Source of the DNA: Novosphingobium beihaiense | GTDB lineage: Bacteria > Pseudomonadota > Alphaproteobacteria > Sphingomonadales > Sphingomonadaceae | Direction of reading: 5' to 3' | Assembly (NCBI RefSeq): GCF_022832375.1 | Contig: NZ_JALHLG010000003.1 | Coordinates: 465,932 to 529,931 of the forward strand | DNA length: 64,000 bases | The notes under the pieces: model-generated | What the model was told of the DNA's origin: nothing | What the model saw: only the letters and a program-made list of their open reading frames with translations | Databases searched by the model: none | Translations under genes and position numbers: made by a program | Shown here: positions 1 to 8,660 of the stretch, one piece after another | How positions within the stretch are numbered: position 1 is the first letter of the stretch | Layout of the letters: every line of letters starts with the position of its first letter

Positions 1-171
1 ACCGAAGTCTATGTCGCCAATGCGCACAACGACGTGTCGTTCGGTGCGCTGCGCCTGCTCAACCCGCTGCTCAAGGCCAGCGGCGGGCTGAGGCTGGTTG
101 AACCGCTCGAAGGCGATCTGCAAAGCTACCGCGCCAAATGGCGTGACGCCGTCTCGAAAGTCCCCGCATGA
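1..171 (+). CDS. 3' end of a gene cut by the window start, possibly an FGGY-type sugar kinase
   Basis: This is the last 56 codons of an open frame that enters from outside the window and stops at TGA 169-171. The stop overlaps the ATG of the next gene (ATGA), so the two are translationally coupled. The visible tail contains [18 protein letters not shown] and ends with a tyrosine/tryptophan-rich helix ([10 protein letters not shown]). That ending resembles the C-terminus of FGGY carbohydrate kinases, for example rhamnulokinase-like proteins, but the conserved kinase motifs lie outside the window. A rhamnulokinase would fit the downstream lactate dehydrogenase and DeoR regulator, since rhamnose breakdown through lactaldehyde yields L-lactate. 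The family call is a guess; only the presence of a coupled upstream gene is firm. Confidence 0.35.
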   Translation, partial: TEVYVANAHNDVSFGALRLLNPLLKASGGLRLVEPLEGDLQSYRAKWRDAVSKVPA

Positions 172-1313
172 TCGTTGCTTCCGTTCCCGATTTCCGCGAG
201 GCCGCCCGCCGCCGCCTGCCGCGCTTCCTGTTCGAATATATCGACGGCGGCTCCTATGCCGAGGCGACGCTGCGCCGCAACGTGGACGATCTGTCTCGTC
301 TTGCGCTGCGCCAGCGGGTACTGCGCGACGTTTCAAAGCTGGACCTTTCGACCGAACTCTTCGGCCAGAAACTGAGCCTGCCCGTCGCCCTCGCGCCCAT
401 CGGTCTGGCAGGGCTCAATGCACGGCGCGGTGAGTGTCAGGCGGTGCGCGCGGCAGAAAAAGCGGGCGTGCCTTTCACCCTTTCCACCGTGGGCGCCTGC
501 CCAATCGGCGAAGTGGCAGGCGCTGCCAGCAAGCCGTTCTGGTTCCAGCTCTACATGATCCGCGACCGCGCCTTCATGCGGGACCTGCTGGCGCAGGCCA
601 TGGAAGCAAACTGTTCGGCGCTGGTCTTCACGGTGGACATGCCGGTGCCCGGCAGCCGCTATCGCGATTATCACACCGGGCTGGCCGGATCGGGCGGGCT
701 CCAGGGCGCGCTGTGGCGGGTGGCGCAGGCCATGGTCCGCCCCGGCTGGGCCTGGGACGTGGGCCTGTGGGGCCGCCCGCACACGCTGGGCAATGTCGCC
801 CCGGTGCTGAACGGCAATACCGGCATCGAGGATTTCTTCGCCTGGATGCGGAACAACTTCGATCCTTCCATCAACTGGCGCGATCTCGATTTCATCCGCG
901 CCGAATGGAAAGGCCCGCTGATCATCAAGGGCATTCTCGATCCCGAGGATGCGAAGGAAGCCGCCGAGTTGGGCGCGGACGGCATTGTCGTTTCCAACCA
1001 CGGCGGCCGCCAGCTCGACGGCGTGCTCTCCAGCACGCGCGCCCTGCCCCCGATCGCCGAAGCCGTGGGGGACCGGCTGACGGTTCTGGCCGATGGCGGC
1101 ATTCGTTCGGGCCTCGATGTCGTGCGGATGCTGGCGCTGGGCGCCAAGGGCGTTCTGCTCGGCCGCGCCTGGGCCTGGGCGCTCGCGGCCGGGGGCGAGG
1201 CCGGAATCACCAAACTACTACAACTGATCGAAGCGGAAATGCGCGTGGCCATGGCCCTGACCGGCACCACGAAAATCGCCGAGATCGATAAGACAATACT
1301 TGCGGGAGACTGA
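168..1313 (+). CDS. lldD: FMN-dependent L-lactate dehydrogenase (alpha-hydroxy-acid oxidising family)
   Basis: Membrane-associated flavoenzyme that oxidises L-lactate to pyruvate and passes electrons to the respiratory chain. The 381-residue length matches bacterial LldD. The N-terminus has the family FLFEYIDGG segment. The catalytic base histidine lies in [12 protein letters not shown], about residues 269-280. The FMN phosphate loop is [16 protein letters not shown] followed by [12 protein letters not shown]. The ATG is fixed by its ATGA overlap with the upstream stop. An MFS transporter starts 2 bp after the stop and a DeoR regulator follows, suggesting one operon. The position fits oxidation of lactate formed from L-lactaldehyde, the three-carbon product of rhamnose or fucose breakdown, though growth on external lactate is equally possible. 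Other 2-hydroxy acids such as mandelate or glycolate cannot be excluded from sequence alone. Confidence 0.85.
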   Translation: MIVASVPDFREAARRRLPRFLFEYIDGGSYAEATLRRNVDDLSRLALRQRVLRDVSKLDLSTELFGQKLSLPVALAPIGLAGLNARRGECQAVRAAEKAGVPFTLSTVGACPIGEVAGAASKPFWFQLYMIRDRAFMRDLLAQAMEANCSALVFTVDMPVPGSRYRDYHTGLAGSGGLQGALWRVAQAMVRPGWAWDVGLWGRPHTLGNVAPVLNGNTGIEDFFAWMRNNFDPSINWRDLDFIRAEWKGPLIIKGILDPEDAKEAAELGADGIVVSNHGGRQLDGVLSSTRALPPIAEAVGDRLTVLADGGIRSGLDVVRMLALGAKGVLLGRAWAWALAAGGEAGITKLLQLIEAEMRVAMALTGTTKIAEIDKTILAGD

Positions 1314-1314
1314 A

Positions 1315-2574
1315 ATGGCCACGGCTGCTGGCGAACATCTGGATTCTGGCGACAACTGGCGCAACACGATCCTCGCCGGGCTCGCTAATTATATCGATGC
1401 GGGCTCGATCGTTTCGGGCGCCGCCGCGCTGGCGCTATGGCAGGAAAGCTATCACCTTTCCAACGACACCATCGGCCTGATCGGCGCCTTCGGCCCCAAC
1501 GCCATCGGCGCGGGCGTCGGTGCGCTGCTGGGCGGCTGGCTGTGCGACAAGCTGGGCCGCAAGAAGATCTATCAGTGGGATATGCTGATCTATGCGTTCG
1601 GCATGAGCATGCTGGTCTTCGCGGTGGCGCCGTGGATGATCGTTACCGGCTTCCTGATCGTCGGCCTTGCCGTCGGTGCGGACATTCCGGCAAGCTGGTC
1701 GCTCATTGCCGAGCAGGCGCCGGATAATCGCCGGGGCAAACACTCGGGTGTGGCGCAAGTGCTGTGGTATCTGGGCCCTGTGGTCGTGCTGCTGCTCAGC
1801 CTCGCGCTGACCTCGCTGGGCGAACTGGGCGCGCGGATCGTCTTCGCGCATCTCGTGGTGATTGCGCTGGGGCTGACCCTGCTGCGTTCGCGCATGGCGG
1901 AATCGAAGCGCTGGGTGGAATCGCAGAAGTCCGACGCGCCCACTCACGGCATTTCGACGCTGCTCAAACCCAAGTACCTGACCTCGATCCTCGGCCTTGT
2001 CGGCATGTACGGGTTCTGGAACCTGTGGGCAGGCACCAATGGGTTCTTCTTCCCCTACATCCTGCGCACGATGGGCGCGGCGAGCCAGGCGCAGAGCGTG
2101 GCCATTCAGGCATTTTCGTTCTTCATCGGGATGGTCTCGATCTACTTCGTGTTCATGAAGCTTTCGGACAAGGTAAACCAGCGCACGCTGTTCATCGTGT
2201 CCGCCATAATCCAGGTGATCGGCATGGCGCTGCTGGCAGTGTTCCCGCTGACCATTCCGATCGCCCTGCTCTACGTCTTCCTGCTGCAGTTCGGCGGCGG
2301 CTTCGGCGCGCAGAGTTTTTTCCAGCTCTGGAGTGCGGAACAGTTCCCGACGGCGGTGCGCGCAACCGCACAGGGCTTGTGCTTTGCCGTGGTGCGTATC
2401 ACACTGGGCGTATTCAGCTTCTTTGTGCCGATGCTCACGGCAACAGGCTTTACGAACCTTGCCTGGATACTTACCGGCTTCCTCGTTGTCAGCGGCCTGA
2501 TCGGTGCGATCTGGGCCCCGCGCAACGAAGGCAAGTCGCTTGAGCAACTGGAGGCTGAGCGGCACGCAAGCTGA
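1315..2574 (+). CDS. MFS transporter (sugar or organic acid porter)
   Basis: A 419-residue inner-membrane protein with about 12 hydrophobic segments. It carries the MFS signature DKLGRKK in the loop after TM2 and a matching arginine-rich loop in the second half. The ATG at 1315 is preferred over a TTG 15 bp upstream because GGGAG lies at a proper distance from it and the upstream codons would overlap lldD. It sits 2 bp after lldD, so co-translation is likely, and a DeoR regulator follows 19 bp later. The protein resembles the sugar-porter/metabolite branch of the superfamily. The substrate cannot be read from the sequence; lactate or a deoxyhexose such as rhamnose are the natural candidates from context. 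Confidence 0.75.
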   Translation: MATAAGEHLDSGDNWRNTILAGLANYIDAGSIVSGAAALALWQESYHLSNDTIGLIGAFGPNAIGAGVGALLGGWLCDKLGRKKIYQWDMLIYAFGMSMLVFAVAPWMIVTGFLIVGLAVGADIPASWSLIAEQAPDNRRGKHSGVAQVLWYLGPVVVLLLSLALTSLGELGARIVFAHLVVIALGLTLLRSRMAESKRWVESQKSDAPTHGISTLLKPKYLTSILGLVGMYGFWNLWAGTNGFFFPYILRTMGAASQAQSVAIQAFSFFIGMVSIYFVFMKLSDKVNQRTLFIVSAIIQVIGMALLAVFPLTIPIALLYVFLLQFGGGFGAQSFFQLWSAEQFPTAVRATAQGLCFAVVRITLGVFSFFVPMLTATGFTNLAWILTGFLVVSGLIGAIWAPRNEGKSLEQLEAERHAS

Positions 2575-2593
2575 TACGGACGGACACAGGCCA

Positions 2594-3376
2594 ATGCACG
2601 CGGAAGAACGGGAAAAACTGATCCTGGACGCCATGGTGGCCAGTGGCTTCATCACCTATCGCGATCTGGAGGCGAGGCTCGATGCCTCGCCCGCAACGAT
2701 CCGTCGTGATCTGACCCGGCTCGAAGCGGCAGGACGCATTGTGCGCGTGCATGGCGGCGCCAAGCTGGTGCCGCAGGAGAGTCCCGAAACCGGTCCGCTG
2801 CATCTGGCCGGGACCCCGTTCGATCAGGCGATCACCCAGAACCTCGCCGCCAAGCAGGCCATCGGCCGGGTGGCCGCGACCCTTTGCGAGCCGGGCGAAG
2901 GCATCATGGTGGACGGCGGCTCCACCACGCTGCAGATGTGCCCGCATCTGGAAGGGATGGACCTTCAGGTCCTCACCAATTCACTGCACATCGTGAATGC
3001 CCTGCTGGCCCAGCCCGGTACGCGCGTGCTCGTCCCCTCGGGCAGCGTCTTTCGCGAACAGAACATCATCCTGGCTCCGGCGGGCGAGGATTCGATGCCC
3101 CGCTTCCATGCACCCAAGCTGTTCATGGGCGCCGCCGCCGTGGGGCCGCAGGGCGTCATGCAGGCCGATGTCGTGCTCGTTGCCGCGGAACGGCGGCTGA
3201 TCGACCGCGCCGAGCAGGTAATCCTGATGGTCGACAGTTCGAAGTTCCATTCCTCGTCGGGCGCCATCGTCTGCGGCCTTGATGAAGTGGACATCGTCAT
3301 CACCGACGAAGGCGTGGCCCCCGCCATGCGCGAAAATCTGGAAAAGGCCGGGGTCAAGGTGCTGATTGCCCGGTAA
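2594..3376 (+). CDS. DeoR/GlpR-family transcriptional regulator
   Basis: A 260-residue repressor. The N-terminal winged helix-turn-helix (residues 1-58) has the classic DeoR pattern EEREKLILDAM, SPATIRRDLTRLE and RIVRVHGGA. The C-terminal half is the DeoR sensor domain, related to phosphosugar isomerases, with the VDGGSTT and LTNS effector-loop motifs. The open frame extends further upstream, but the ATG at 2594 begins exactly where DeoR proteins normally begin, 19 bp after the transporter stop. DeoR regulators usually answer to a phosphorylated sugar, which fits an upstream sugar-kinase operon. The gene also lies just before the operator-bearing promoter of the first TonB receptor, so it is one candidate for the protein that reads that element. 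Confidence 0.85.
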   Translation: MHAEEREKLILDAMVASGFITYRDLEARLDASPATIRRDLTRLEAAGRIVRVHGGAKLVPQESPETGPLHLAGTPFDQAITQNLAAKQAIGRVAATLCEPGEGIMVDGGSTTLQMCPHLEGMDLQVLTNSLHIVNALLAQPGTRVLVPSGSVFREQNIILAPAGEDSMPRFHAPKLFMGAAAVGPQGVMQADVVLVAAERRLIDRAEQVILMVDSSKFHSSSGAIVCGLDEVDIVITDEGVAPAMRENLEKAGVKVLIAR

Positions 3377-3392
3377 AGCGGCGAAGCTCCGC

Positions 3393-3420
3393 TTGACTTA
3401 ATTATCAAGATAAGTATCTG
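3393..3420 (+). promoter_or_regulatory. Promoter with palindromic operator before the first TonB receptor
   Basis: A -35 box TTGACT (3393-3398) and a -10-like TATCTG (3415-3420) are separated by 16 bp. The spacer holds the inverted repeat TTATC-AA-GATAA (3402-3413), which extends to about 8 bp per arm with one mismatch. The same half-sites with a 2-bp gap occur in the promoter region before the aldehyde dehydrogenase at 13177 and the receptor ending at 34481. A short stem-loop (AAGCGG/CCGCTT, 3376-3394) overlaps the -35 box and may be a weak terminator for the DeoR gene. Confidence 0.5.
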
Positions 3421-3473
3421 TCGAAGCCAAGGTACCCGGGATTACCGGGCCGTCCACAGGGGAGGCTCTCGAC

Positions 3474-6323
3474 ATGAATGCGCGATATTTACTGGTTCTA
3501 TTGGCAAGCACCGCACCGGTAGTCCCCGCCTGCGCCCAGACGGCTCCGCAAGCCGGAGACACCGCGACGGAAACCGCTTCGGCAGAAGACATCATCGTCA
3601 CCGGCTCGCGCGTGGTCAAAAACGGCGATGATTCTCCCACGCCCGTCACTGTCATCAGCACGGAGCAGCTTGTCACCGCTTCGCCCGCGAACATTCCAGA
3701 GGCGCTGAACAAGCTGCCGATCTTCAGCGGCGTCAACGGCCAAAGCCTTGCTTTCGGCCCGGCCAACGGCAACATTTCGGGTAACTACCTCAACTTGCGC
3801 GAATTCGGCGCCGTGCGCACGCTGGTGCTCCTGAACGGCAAGCGCGTTCCGCCGACGACTTCCGACGGCCTCGCCGACACCAACCTGCTGCCGCAGATGC
3901 TGGTCAAGCGCGTCGATGTCGTCACCGGCGGAGCATCGGCCGTCTATGGATCCGATGCCATCACCGGCGTGGTGAACTTCGTGCTCGACAACACGTTCGA
4001 AGGCGTGAAGGTTCAGGCCTCCAACGGCATTTCCCAGCGCGGCGACTTCCGCCAGACCCGCCTTGGCGCGGCATTCGGCACCTCGCTGTTTTCGGACCGC
4101 GCCCACCTGATCGGCAGCTTCGAGTATTTCGATAATCCGGGCCTGCTCGACACCGATGCGCGCAAGAACACACGCGATGTCTATTTCTCCACGGGCACCG
4201 GCACGGCTGACAATCCCTATGTGATCAGCAAGAATGTGCGCTGGGCCGGTTTCACGTCCCCCAACGGCAACATTCTTGGCGTCGCGGGCCCCGATCCGGC
4301 GGGGCTGACCGGTCAGGTCTTTCAGCCCGGCGGCAGCGTGCGCCCGTTCAACCATGGAACGCCCACCGGCACGCCGGGGTATGAATCGGGCGGAGACGGC
4401 TTCTACTTCCGCAAGTCCTCGGTCGTGGCTTCGCTGCGCACGAAGCAGGGCTTCCTGAAGTTCGATTACGACGTGACGCCCGGTATCCAGTTCTACGCGC
4501 AGGGCACCTATTCCGAGGCGCGCAACCTGGGCACTTCGTTCCCGTTCACGATGTTCCCGACCTTCATCGCCGCCGACAACGCCTTTCTCGCTCCAGAGGT
4601 CAGCGGAACGCTGCAGAATTCAGGCGCCGCAGGCCTGATCTTCGCGAAATCCTCGGAAGACTTCACCGGCACGCAGACGCTGACCAAGGCCCGCAACTAC
4701 TCCGCCATGGCCGGTTTGAAGGGTGATCTCGGCACCCGCTTCCAGTTCGACATCAGCTATACGCACGCCAATTCCCGGCAGGACGTGACCAACGTCAACA
4801 ATATCAGCACCACGAAGCTCGCCGCCGCGCTCGACGCCGTGTCCAGCAACGGGCAGATCGTCTGCCGCGTCACCGTGACGAACCCCGGCCTCTATCCGGG
4901 CTGCGTGCCGCTCGATCCGTTCGGCCGCGGCTCGGAATCCGCCGCCGCGCACGACTATGTGACGGAAGACACAGCGTTCCGGCTGACCAACACGCTGGAC
5001 GATATCACCGGCGCCATCACCGGCTCGCCCTTCGACACCTGGGCCGGTCCGGTCAATGTGGCGATCAGCGGAGAATACCGCCGCGCCACGCTGAAGAATG
5101 TCAGCACCAACCAGCCCTCTTCCGCGCCGGACTGCACCGGGCTCAACCCCATCGCCTGCGGCGCGGCGCCGTTCTTCGTGCAGAACTATATCTTCAGCAC
5201 CGTCTCCGACGTGCCGAAGGTTTCGCAGACGGTCACGGAAGGCGCGATCGAGGTGGACATTCCGCTTCTCTCGGACACGGTTCTGGCCAAGTCGCTGAAC
5301 TTCAACGGCGCCTATCGCTTTGCCCACTACGATACCGTCGGCAACGCCCGCACCTGGAAGCTGGGCTTCACCTGGCAGCCGGTCAACGACCTGACCATTC
5401 GCGCAACGCGCTCGCGTGACTTCCGCGCGCCGACGCTGATTGACCTGTTCTCGCCAAGCAACACCTCGATTTCGGGCTTCGCGGATCTTCTGACCAATAC
5501 CAATCCGACCATCCCCGCCACGACCACATCGAACCCGGATCTCAAACCGGAAGTCTCCAACGCCCTGACCATCGGTGCGGTATACAAGCCGTCGTTCATT
5601 CCCGGCTTCTCGCTGGCCATCGACTACTACTCGTTCAAACTGAAGAACGTGATCACCTCGGTCACACCGGTCGATGCCACCGTTCAGCGGGAATGCATCG
5701 CCAGCGGCGGCTCCTCGCCGCTGTGCGACCTGATCGTTCGCCCGGGCCCGATCACCGACACATCGGCAGCCAACACGCCCACGGCCTACTTCGTGCGTCC
5801 GATGAACCGCGGCACGCGTGAGACCGAAGGCGTCGATTTTGAAGCGAACTACCGGACCCAGCTCGGCGCGGGCTCTCTCTCGCTTCGCGGCCTGCTGTCC
5901 TACCAGCCCAAGTTCAAGAACAACGGGGTGGAAGTCGCAGGCGCGATCGATGGCCTGTTCCAGGGCGCGATCCAACTGCCGAAGTATCGCTTCACTGGCT
6001 TCATCAACTATACGATTGACGATTTCTCGATCGACATCGTGCAGCGCTGGCGTTCCTCGGTGCGGCGCTCGGCCGACCGTAGCCTGGTCTATGCCGACGG
6101 CAAGGTGGCGTCGGTTGCCTACACCGACCTTACGCTGACCTTCCGTCCGGAATTCGCCCGGAAGTCGGAGCTGTTCCTGTCGGTCCAGAACCTGTTCGAC
6201 AAGCAGGCTCCGCTCTACAGGCCGGACAACCAGTCGCTGCCCGGCTGGGGCGGCGCGCCGATCCTGTACCGCGACGACGAGATCGGGCGGTACTTCACCT
6301 TCGGCGTCAGAACCCAGTTCTGA
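3474..6323 (+). CDS. TonB-dependent outer-membrane receptor 1
   Basis: A 949-residue outer-membrane transporter driven by TonB. A signal peptide (about residues 1-21, ending PACA) is followed by a plug domain that opens with EDIIVTGSR near residue 39. The plug contains the typical LVLLNGKRV and VDVVTGGASAVYGSDA segments. A long beta-barrel ends in the terminal phenylalanine of GVRTQF. It belongs to the large sphingomonad group of receptors that import plant-derived compounds rather than siderophores. A Rieske oxygenase and a secreted esterase follow on the same strand with small gaps, suggesting one transcript driven from the operator-bearing promoter at 3393. The cargo is unknown; from the neighbours an aromatic glycoside or phenolic ester is the best guess. 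Confidence 0.9.
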   Translation: MNARYLLVLLASTAPVVPACAQTAPQAGDTATETASAEDIIVTGSRVVKNGDDSPTPVTVISTEQLVTASPANIPEALNKLPIFSGVNGQSLAFGPANGNISGNYLNLREFGAVRTLVLLNGKRVPPTTSDGLADTNLLPQMLVKRVDVVTGGASAVYGSDAITGVVNFVLDNTFEGVKVQASNGISQRGDFRQTRLGAAFGTSLFSDRAHLIGSFEYFDNPGLLDTDARKNTRDVYFSTGTGTADNPYVISKNVRWAGFTSPNGNILGVAGPDPAGLTGQVFQPGGSVRPFNHGTPTGTPGYESGGDGFYFRKSSVVASLRTKQGFLKFDYDVTPGIQFYAQGTYSEARNLGTSFPFTMFPTFIAADNAFLAPEVSGTLQNSGAAGLIFAKSSEDFTGTQTLTKARNYSAMAGLKGDLGTRFQFDISYTHANSRQDVTNVNNISTTKLAAALDAVSSNGQIVCRVTVTNPGLYPGCVPLDPFGRGSESAAAHDYVTEDTAFRLTNTLDDITGAITGSPFDTWAGPVNVAISGEYRRATLKNVSTNQPSSAPDCTGLNPIACGAAPFFVQNYIFSTVSDVPKVSQTVTEGAIEVDIPLLSDTVLAKSLNFNGAYRFAHYDTVGNARTWKLGFTWQPVNDLTIRATRSRDFRAPTLIDLFSPSNTSISGFADLLTNTNPTIPATTTSNPDLKPEVSNALTIGAVYKPSFIPGFSLAIDYYSFKLKNVITSVTPVDATVQRECIASGGSSPLCDLIVRPGPITDTSAANTPTAYFVRPMNRGTRETEGVDFEANYRTQLGAGSLSLRGLLSYQPKFKNNGVEVAGAIDGLFQGAIQLPKYRFTGFINYTIDDFSIDIVQRWRSSVRRSADRSLVYADGKVASVAYTDLTLTFRPEFARKSELFLSVQNLFDKQAPLYRPDNQSLPGWGGAPILYRDDEIGRYFTFGVRTQF

Positions 6324-6405
6324 TGCCCATTCCGGCGGCGCCTCGATTGAAAGGCCCGCCGGTTCCCATTCGGGTGTGCGGCAAGAAAACAGATGGGACA
6401 GGACC

Positions 6406-7482
6406 ATGGCAACCGATCCACGCTTGATTGAAGCCTCCCGCCGCGCGGGGGCGAGAATGGCAGACCGCAACACCCCGTTCGTGTTCGACTGCTGGTACGC
6501 CGCCGGTTTCTCGCACGAATTCGGGCGCGATCTGTTTGCCCGCACGATCCTGGGCAAGCCACTGGTATTCTACCGGACACAGGACGGCGCGCCGGTGGCG
6601 CTTTCGGACCGCTGCGTACACCGCTCGTTCCCGCTCAGCCACAGCACGCTGGACGGCGACACTATCGTCTGCGGATACCATGGCCTGCGCTTCGATCCCG
6701 AAGGCGCCTGCATCGAAGTGCCCGCACAGCAGGGGCCCTGCCCCGCCGGTATCGGCGTGCGGTCCTATGCGCTGCGCGAACAGGGGCCGCTGGTCTGGAT
6801 CTGGATGGGCGATGGGGAACCGGATGCGGACCTGCCCGCAGGCGAGTGGATCGGCGATCCGCAATGGCCCGCCAGCCAGCAGTACTATCATCTGCCCGCG
6901 AGCTACGTTGCCCTGCACGAAAACCTGCTGGACCTGACGCACCTCTCGTTCCTTCATGCCGGAACCTTCGGCACGCCCGATTTTGCCTGCGCGCCTTACG
7001 ATCTGGAGCTGGACGAGGAGCGTGGCAACTTCAAGCTCATCCGAACCGTTAAGCCAACCCGGCTGCCCCCGGTCTGGGCCGAACCGCTGAAGCTGACGGG
7101 TGTCGACGCCGTGCGGCAGACGACATCGGAATTCGCCGCCCCCTCTGCCCATCTCGTACATGGACACTTCTACGCCTTGTCGGATGAAGCCTTTCCGCCC
7201 GATACGCGGATCATCACCGCCCATCTGCCAACTCCCGAAACGGCTACGACAACGCACTACTTCATTCATCACGGGCGCAATTTCGCGGTCGAGGACGATA
7301 CCGTCACGGATTTCATGCAACAGCAGCTCGCTGCCGCCTTTGTGGAAGACATCGAGGGTCTGACGGCACTCGAAAAGCTGGCCAGTGCGATACCGCAGGA
7401 CGATCAGTTCGAAATTTCCCTGGCCTCGGACCGGGCAGGCGTTGCCATGCGCCGATGGCTGCTCAAGGCAGCAACCGCCTGA
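6406..7482 (+). CDS. Rieske-type aromatic oxygenase, VanA-like
   Basis: A 358-residue oxygenase component. The Rieske [2Fe-2S] cluster is bound by CVHR and, 18 residues later, CGYHG (about residues 72-93). The mononuclear iron site is ENLLDLTHLSFLH (about residues 170-182). This architecture is that of single-subunit O-demethylases and related enzymes (VanA, TsaM, dicamba demethylase), which remove methyl groups or hydroxylate side chains of substituted benzoates. ACAGGA precedes the ATG at 6406. No ferredoxin reductase partner is encoded in the window. It is clearly distinct from the other VanA-like protein at 37695. In this context a methoxylated phenylacetate or cinnamate is a plausible substrate, but that is inference. 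Confidence 0.75.
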   Translation: MATDPRLIEASRRAGARMADRNTPFVFDCWYAAGFSHEFGRDLFARTILGKPLVFYRTQDGAPVALSDRCVHRSFPLSHSTLDGDTIVCGYHGLRFDPEGACIEVPAQQGPCPAGIGVRSYALREQGPLVWIWMGDGEPDADLPAGEWIGDPQWPASQQYYHLPASYVALHENLLDLTHLSFLHAGTFGTPDFACAPYDLELDEERGNFKLIRTVKPTRLPPVWAEPLKLTGVDAVRQTTSEFAAPSAHLVHGHFYALSDEAFPPDTRIITAHLPTPETATTTHYFIHHGRNFAVEDDTVTDFMQQQLAAAFVEDIEGLTALEKLASAIPQDDQFEISLASDRAGVAMRRWLLKAATA

Positions 7483-7508
7483 CAATGCGCGATTTGAAAG
7501 GAAACGCC

Positions 7509-8591
7509 ATGCCCATGCAGACTACCCGCCGCGAGATCATTCGGGCAGGGTGCACCCTGGGCGCGGCGCTTCCGTTTCTGCAGGCCGATGCCGTTCTGGC
7601 GGACAGCGTGAGCGACGCCTACATACTCGGCAGCGTGAATCCGGAGCTTCGCCCGGCCGCGGCCAAGCTGCTGGCGGACAACGCCTATCCGCCTTTGACC
7701 GCCGATAATCTGGCCTATGCCCGCAGCCTGCCCCCGCCGCCGCTCGACGGCCTGAAAGTACCCGTTCAAAAGCGTGTCATTGCAGGCGCGAAGGGGCAGC
7801 CCGAGGTTATCATCTACGTGGTCAATCCGCGGCCCGCCGGCAGCAAGCGCCCGGCCCTGCTCCACACCCACGGCGGCGGATATATCCTGGGTACCGCCAG
7901 CGGCGCGATCCGGGATCTGCAGGATATCTGTCTGGCGCTGGACTGCCCTGCCGTCACCGTCGAGTACCGGCTGGCGCCCGAGACGACTTATGCCGGATCC
8001 ATCGAAGACAATTACGCCGGTCTCAAATGGCTGCACGATCACGCAGAGGAACTTGGCGCCGATCCCGCGCGGATCGCCGTGATCGGCGAAAGCGCGGGCG
8101 GCGGCCATGCAGCGCTGCTGGCGATCACCGCGCGCGACCGGGGCGAAGTGCCGCTTGCCTTCCAGTGCCTGATCTACCCGATGCTGGATGACCGCACCGG
8201 CACGAGCCGCAAGCTGCCCCACGAAATGGACCGGCTGATCTGGACCGCGAAGAGCAATCACTTCGGCTGGAAATCATTCCTCGGCATGGAACCGGGCGGC
8301 CCCGATGTTCCCGCCGCCGGTGTGCCCGCCCGGGTCAGCGATCTTCAAGGCCTGCCCCCCGCCTTCATCGGGGTGGGCTCCATCGATCTGTTCATGAATG
8401 AAGACGTGGATTACGCCCGGCGCCTGATCGCGGCTGGTGTGCCCACAGAGCTGCTGGTCGTGCCCGGCGCATTCCATGGGTTCGATACGCTGGCTCCGCA
8501 AACGCATCTATCCCGCCAGTTCCGCGCCGCCGAAATCGATGCGCTGCGGACAGGCCTCGGCCTGGGCGCCCCGAGCTCTCCACGGGAGTGA
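7509..8591 (+). CDS. Secreted alpha/beta hydrolase of the hormone-sensitive lipase type
   Basis: A 360-residue esterase. The oxyanion-hole motif HGGGY (about residue 119) and the nucleophile elbow GESAGG (about residue 196) define the HSL/class IV family. The acid and base of the triad are likely in GSIDLFMNED and GAFHGFD. The N-terminus TTRREIIRAG followed by a hydrophobic stretch looks like a Tat or Sec signal, so it probably acts in the periplasm. The first ATG (7509) has AAAGGAAA at a good distance; a second ATG is two codons on. It is the last gene of the receptor-Rieske-esterase run and is followed by a strong terminator. Such enzymes hydrolyse short acyl or aryl esters; cleavage of a cinnamoyl or acetyl ester from a plant glycoside would suit the cluster. 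Confidence 0.75.
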   Translation: MPMQTTRREIIRAGCTLGAALPFLQADAVLADSVSDAYILGSVNPELRPAAAKLLADNAYPPLTADNLAYARSLPPPPLDGLKVPVQKRVIAGAKGQPEVIIYVVNPRPAGSKRPALLHTHGGGYILGTASGAIRDLQDICLALDCPAVTVEYRLAPETTYAGSIEDNYAGLKWLHDHAEELGADPARIAVIGESAGGGHAALLAITARDRGEVPLAFQCLIYPMLDDRTGTSRKLPHEMDRLIWTAKSNHFGWKSFLGMEPGGPDVPAAGVPARVSDLQGLPPAFIGVGSIDLFMNEDVDYARRLIAAGVPTELLVVPGAFHGFDTLAPQTHLSRQFRAAEIDALRTGLGLGAPSSPRE

Positions 8592-8597
8592 AGAGGG

Positions 8598-8633
8598 TCC
8601 GGGGGGCGCGGGCGTAAACCTGCGCCCCCCGGA
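8598..8633. terminator. Bidirectional hairpin terminator between convergent genes
   Basis: A perfect 12-bp stem (TCCGGGGGGCGC at 8598-8609 with its complement at 8622-8633) encloses a 12-nt loop. It lies between the esterase stop (8591) and the stop of the GH3 gene on the other strand (8661). The trailing U-run is weak. Confidence 0.7.
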
Positions 8634-8660
8634 TTTCCTGACCTCCGAATAGGCGCTTCC

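Noticed and set aside
3376..3394. Small stem-loop AAGCGG/CCGCTT as terminator of the DeoR gene
   Set aside because: Six base pairs and overlap with the next -35 box; too weak to call alone.
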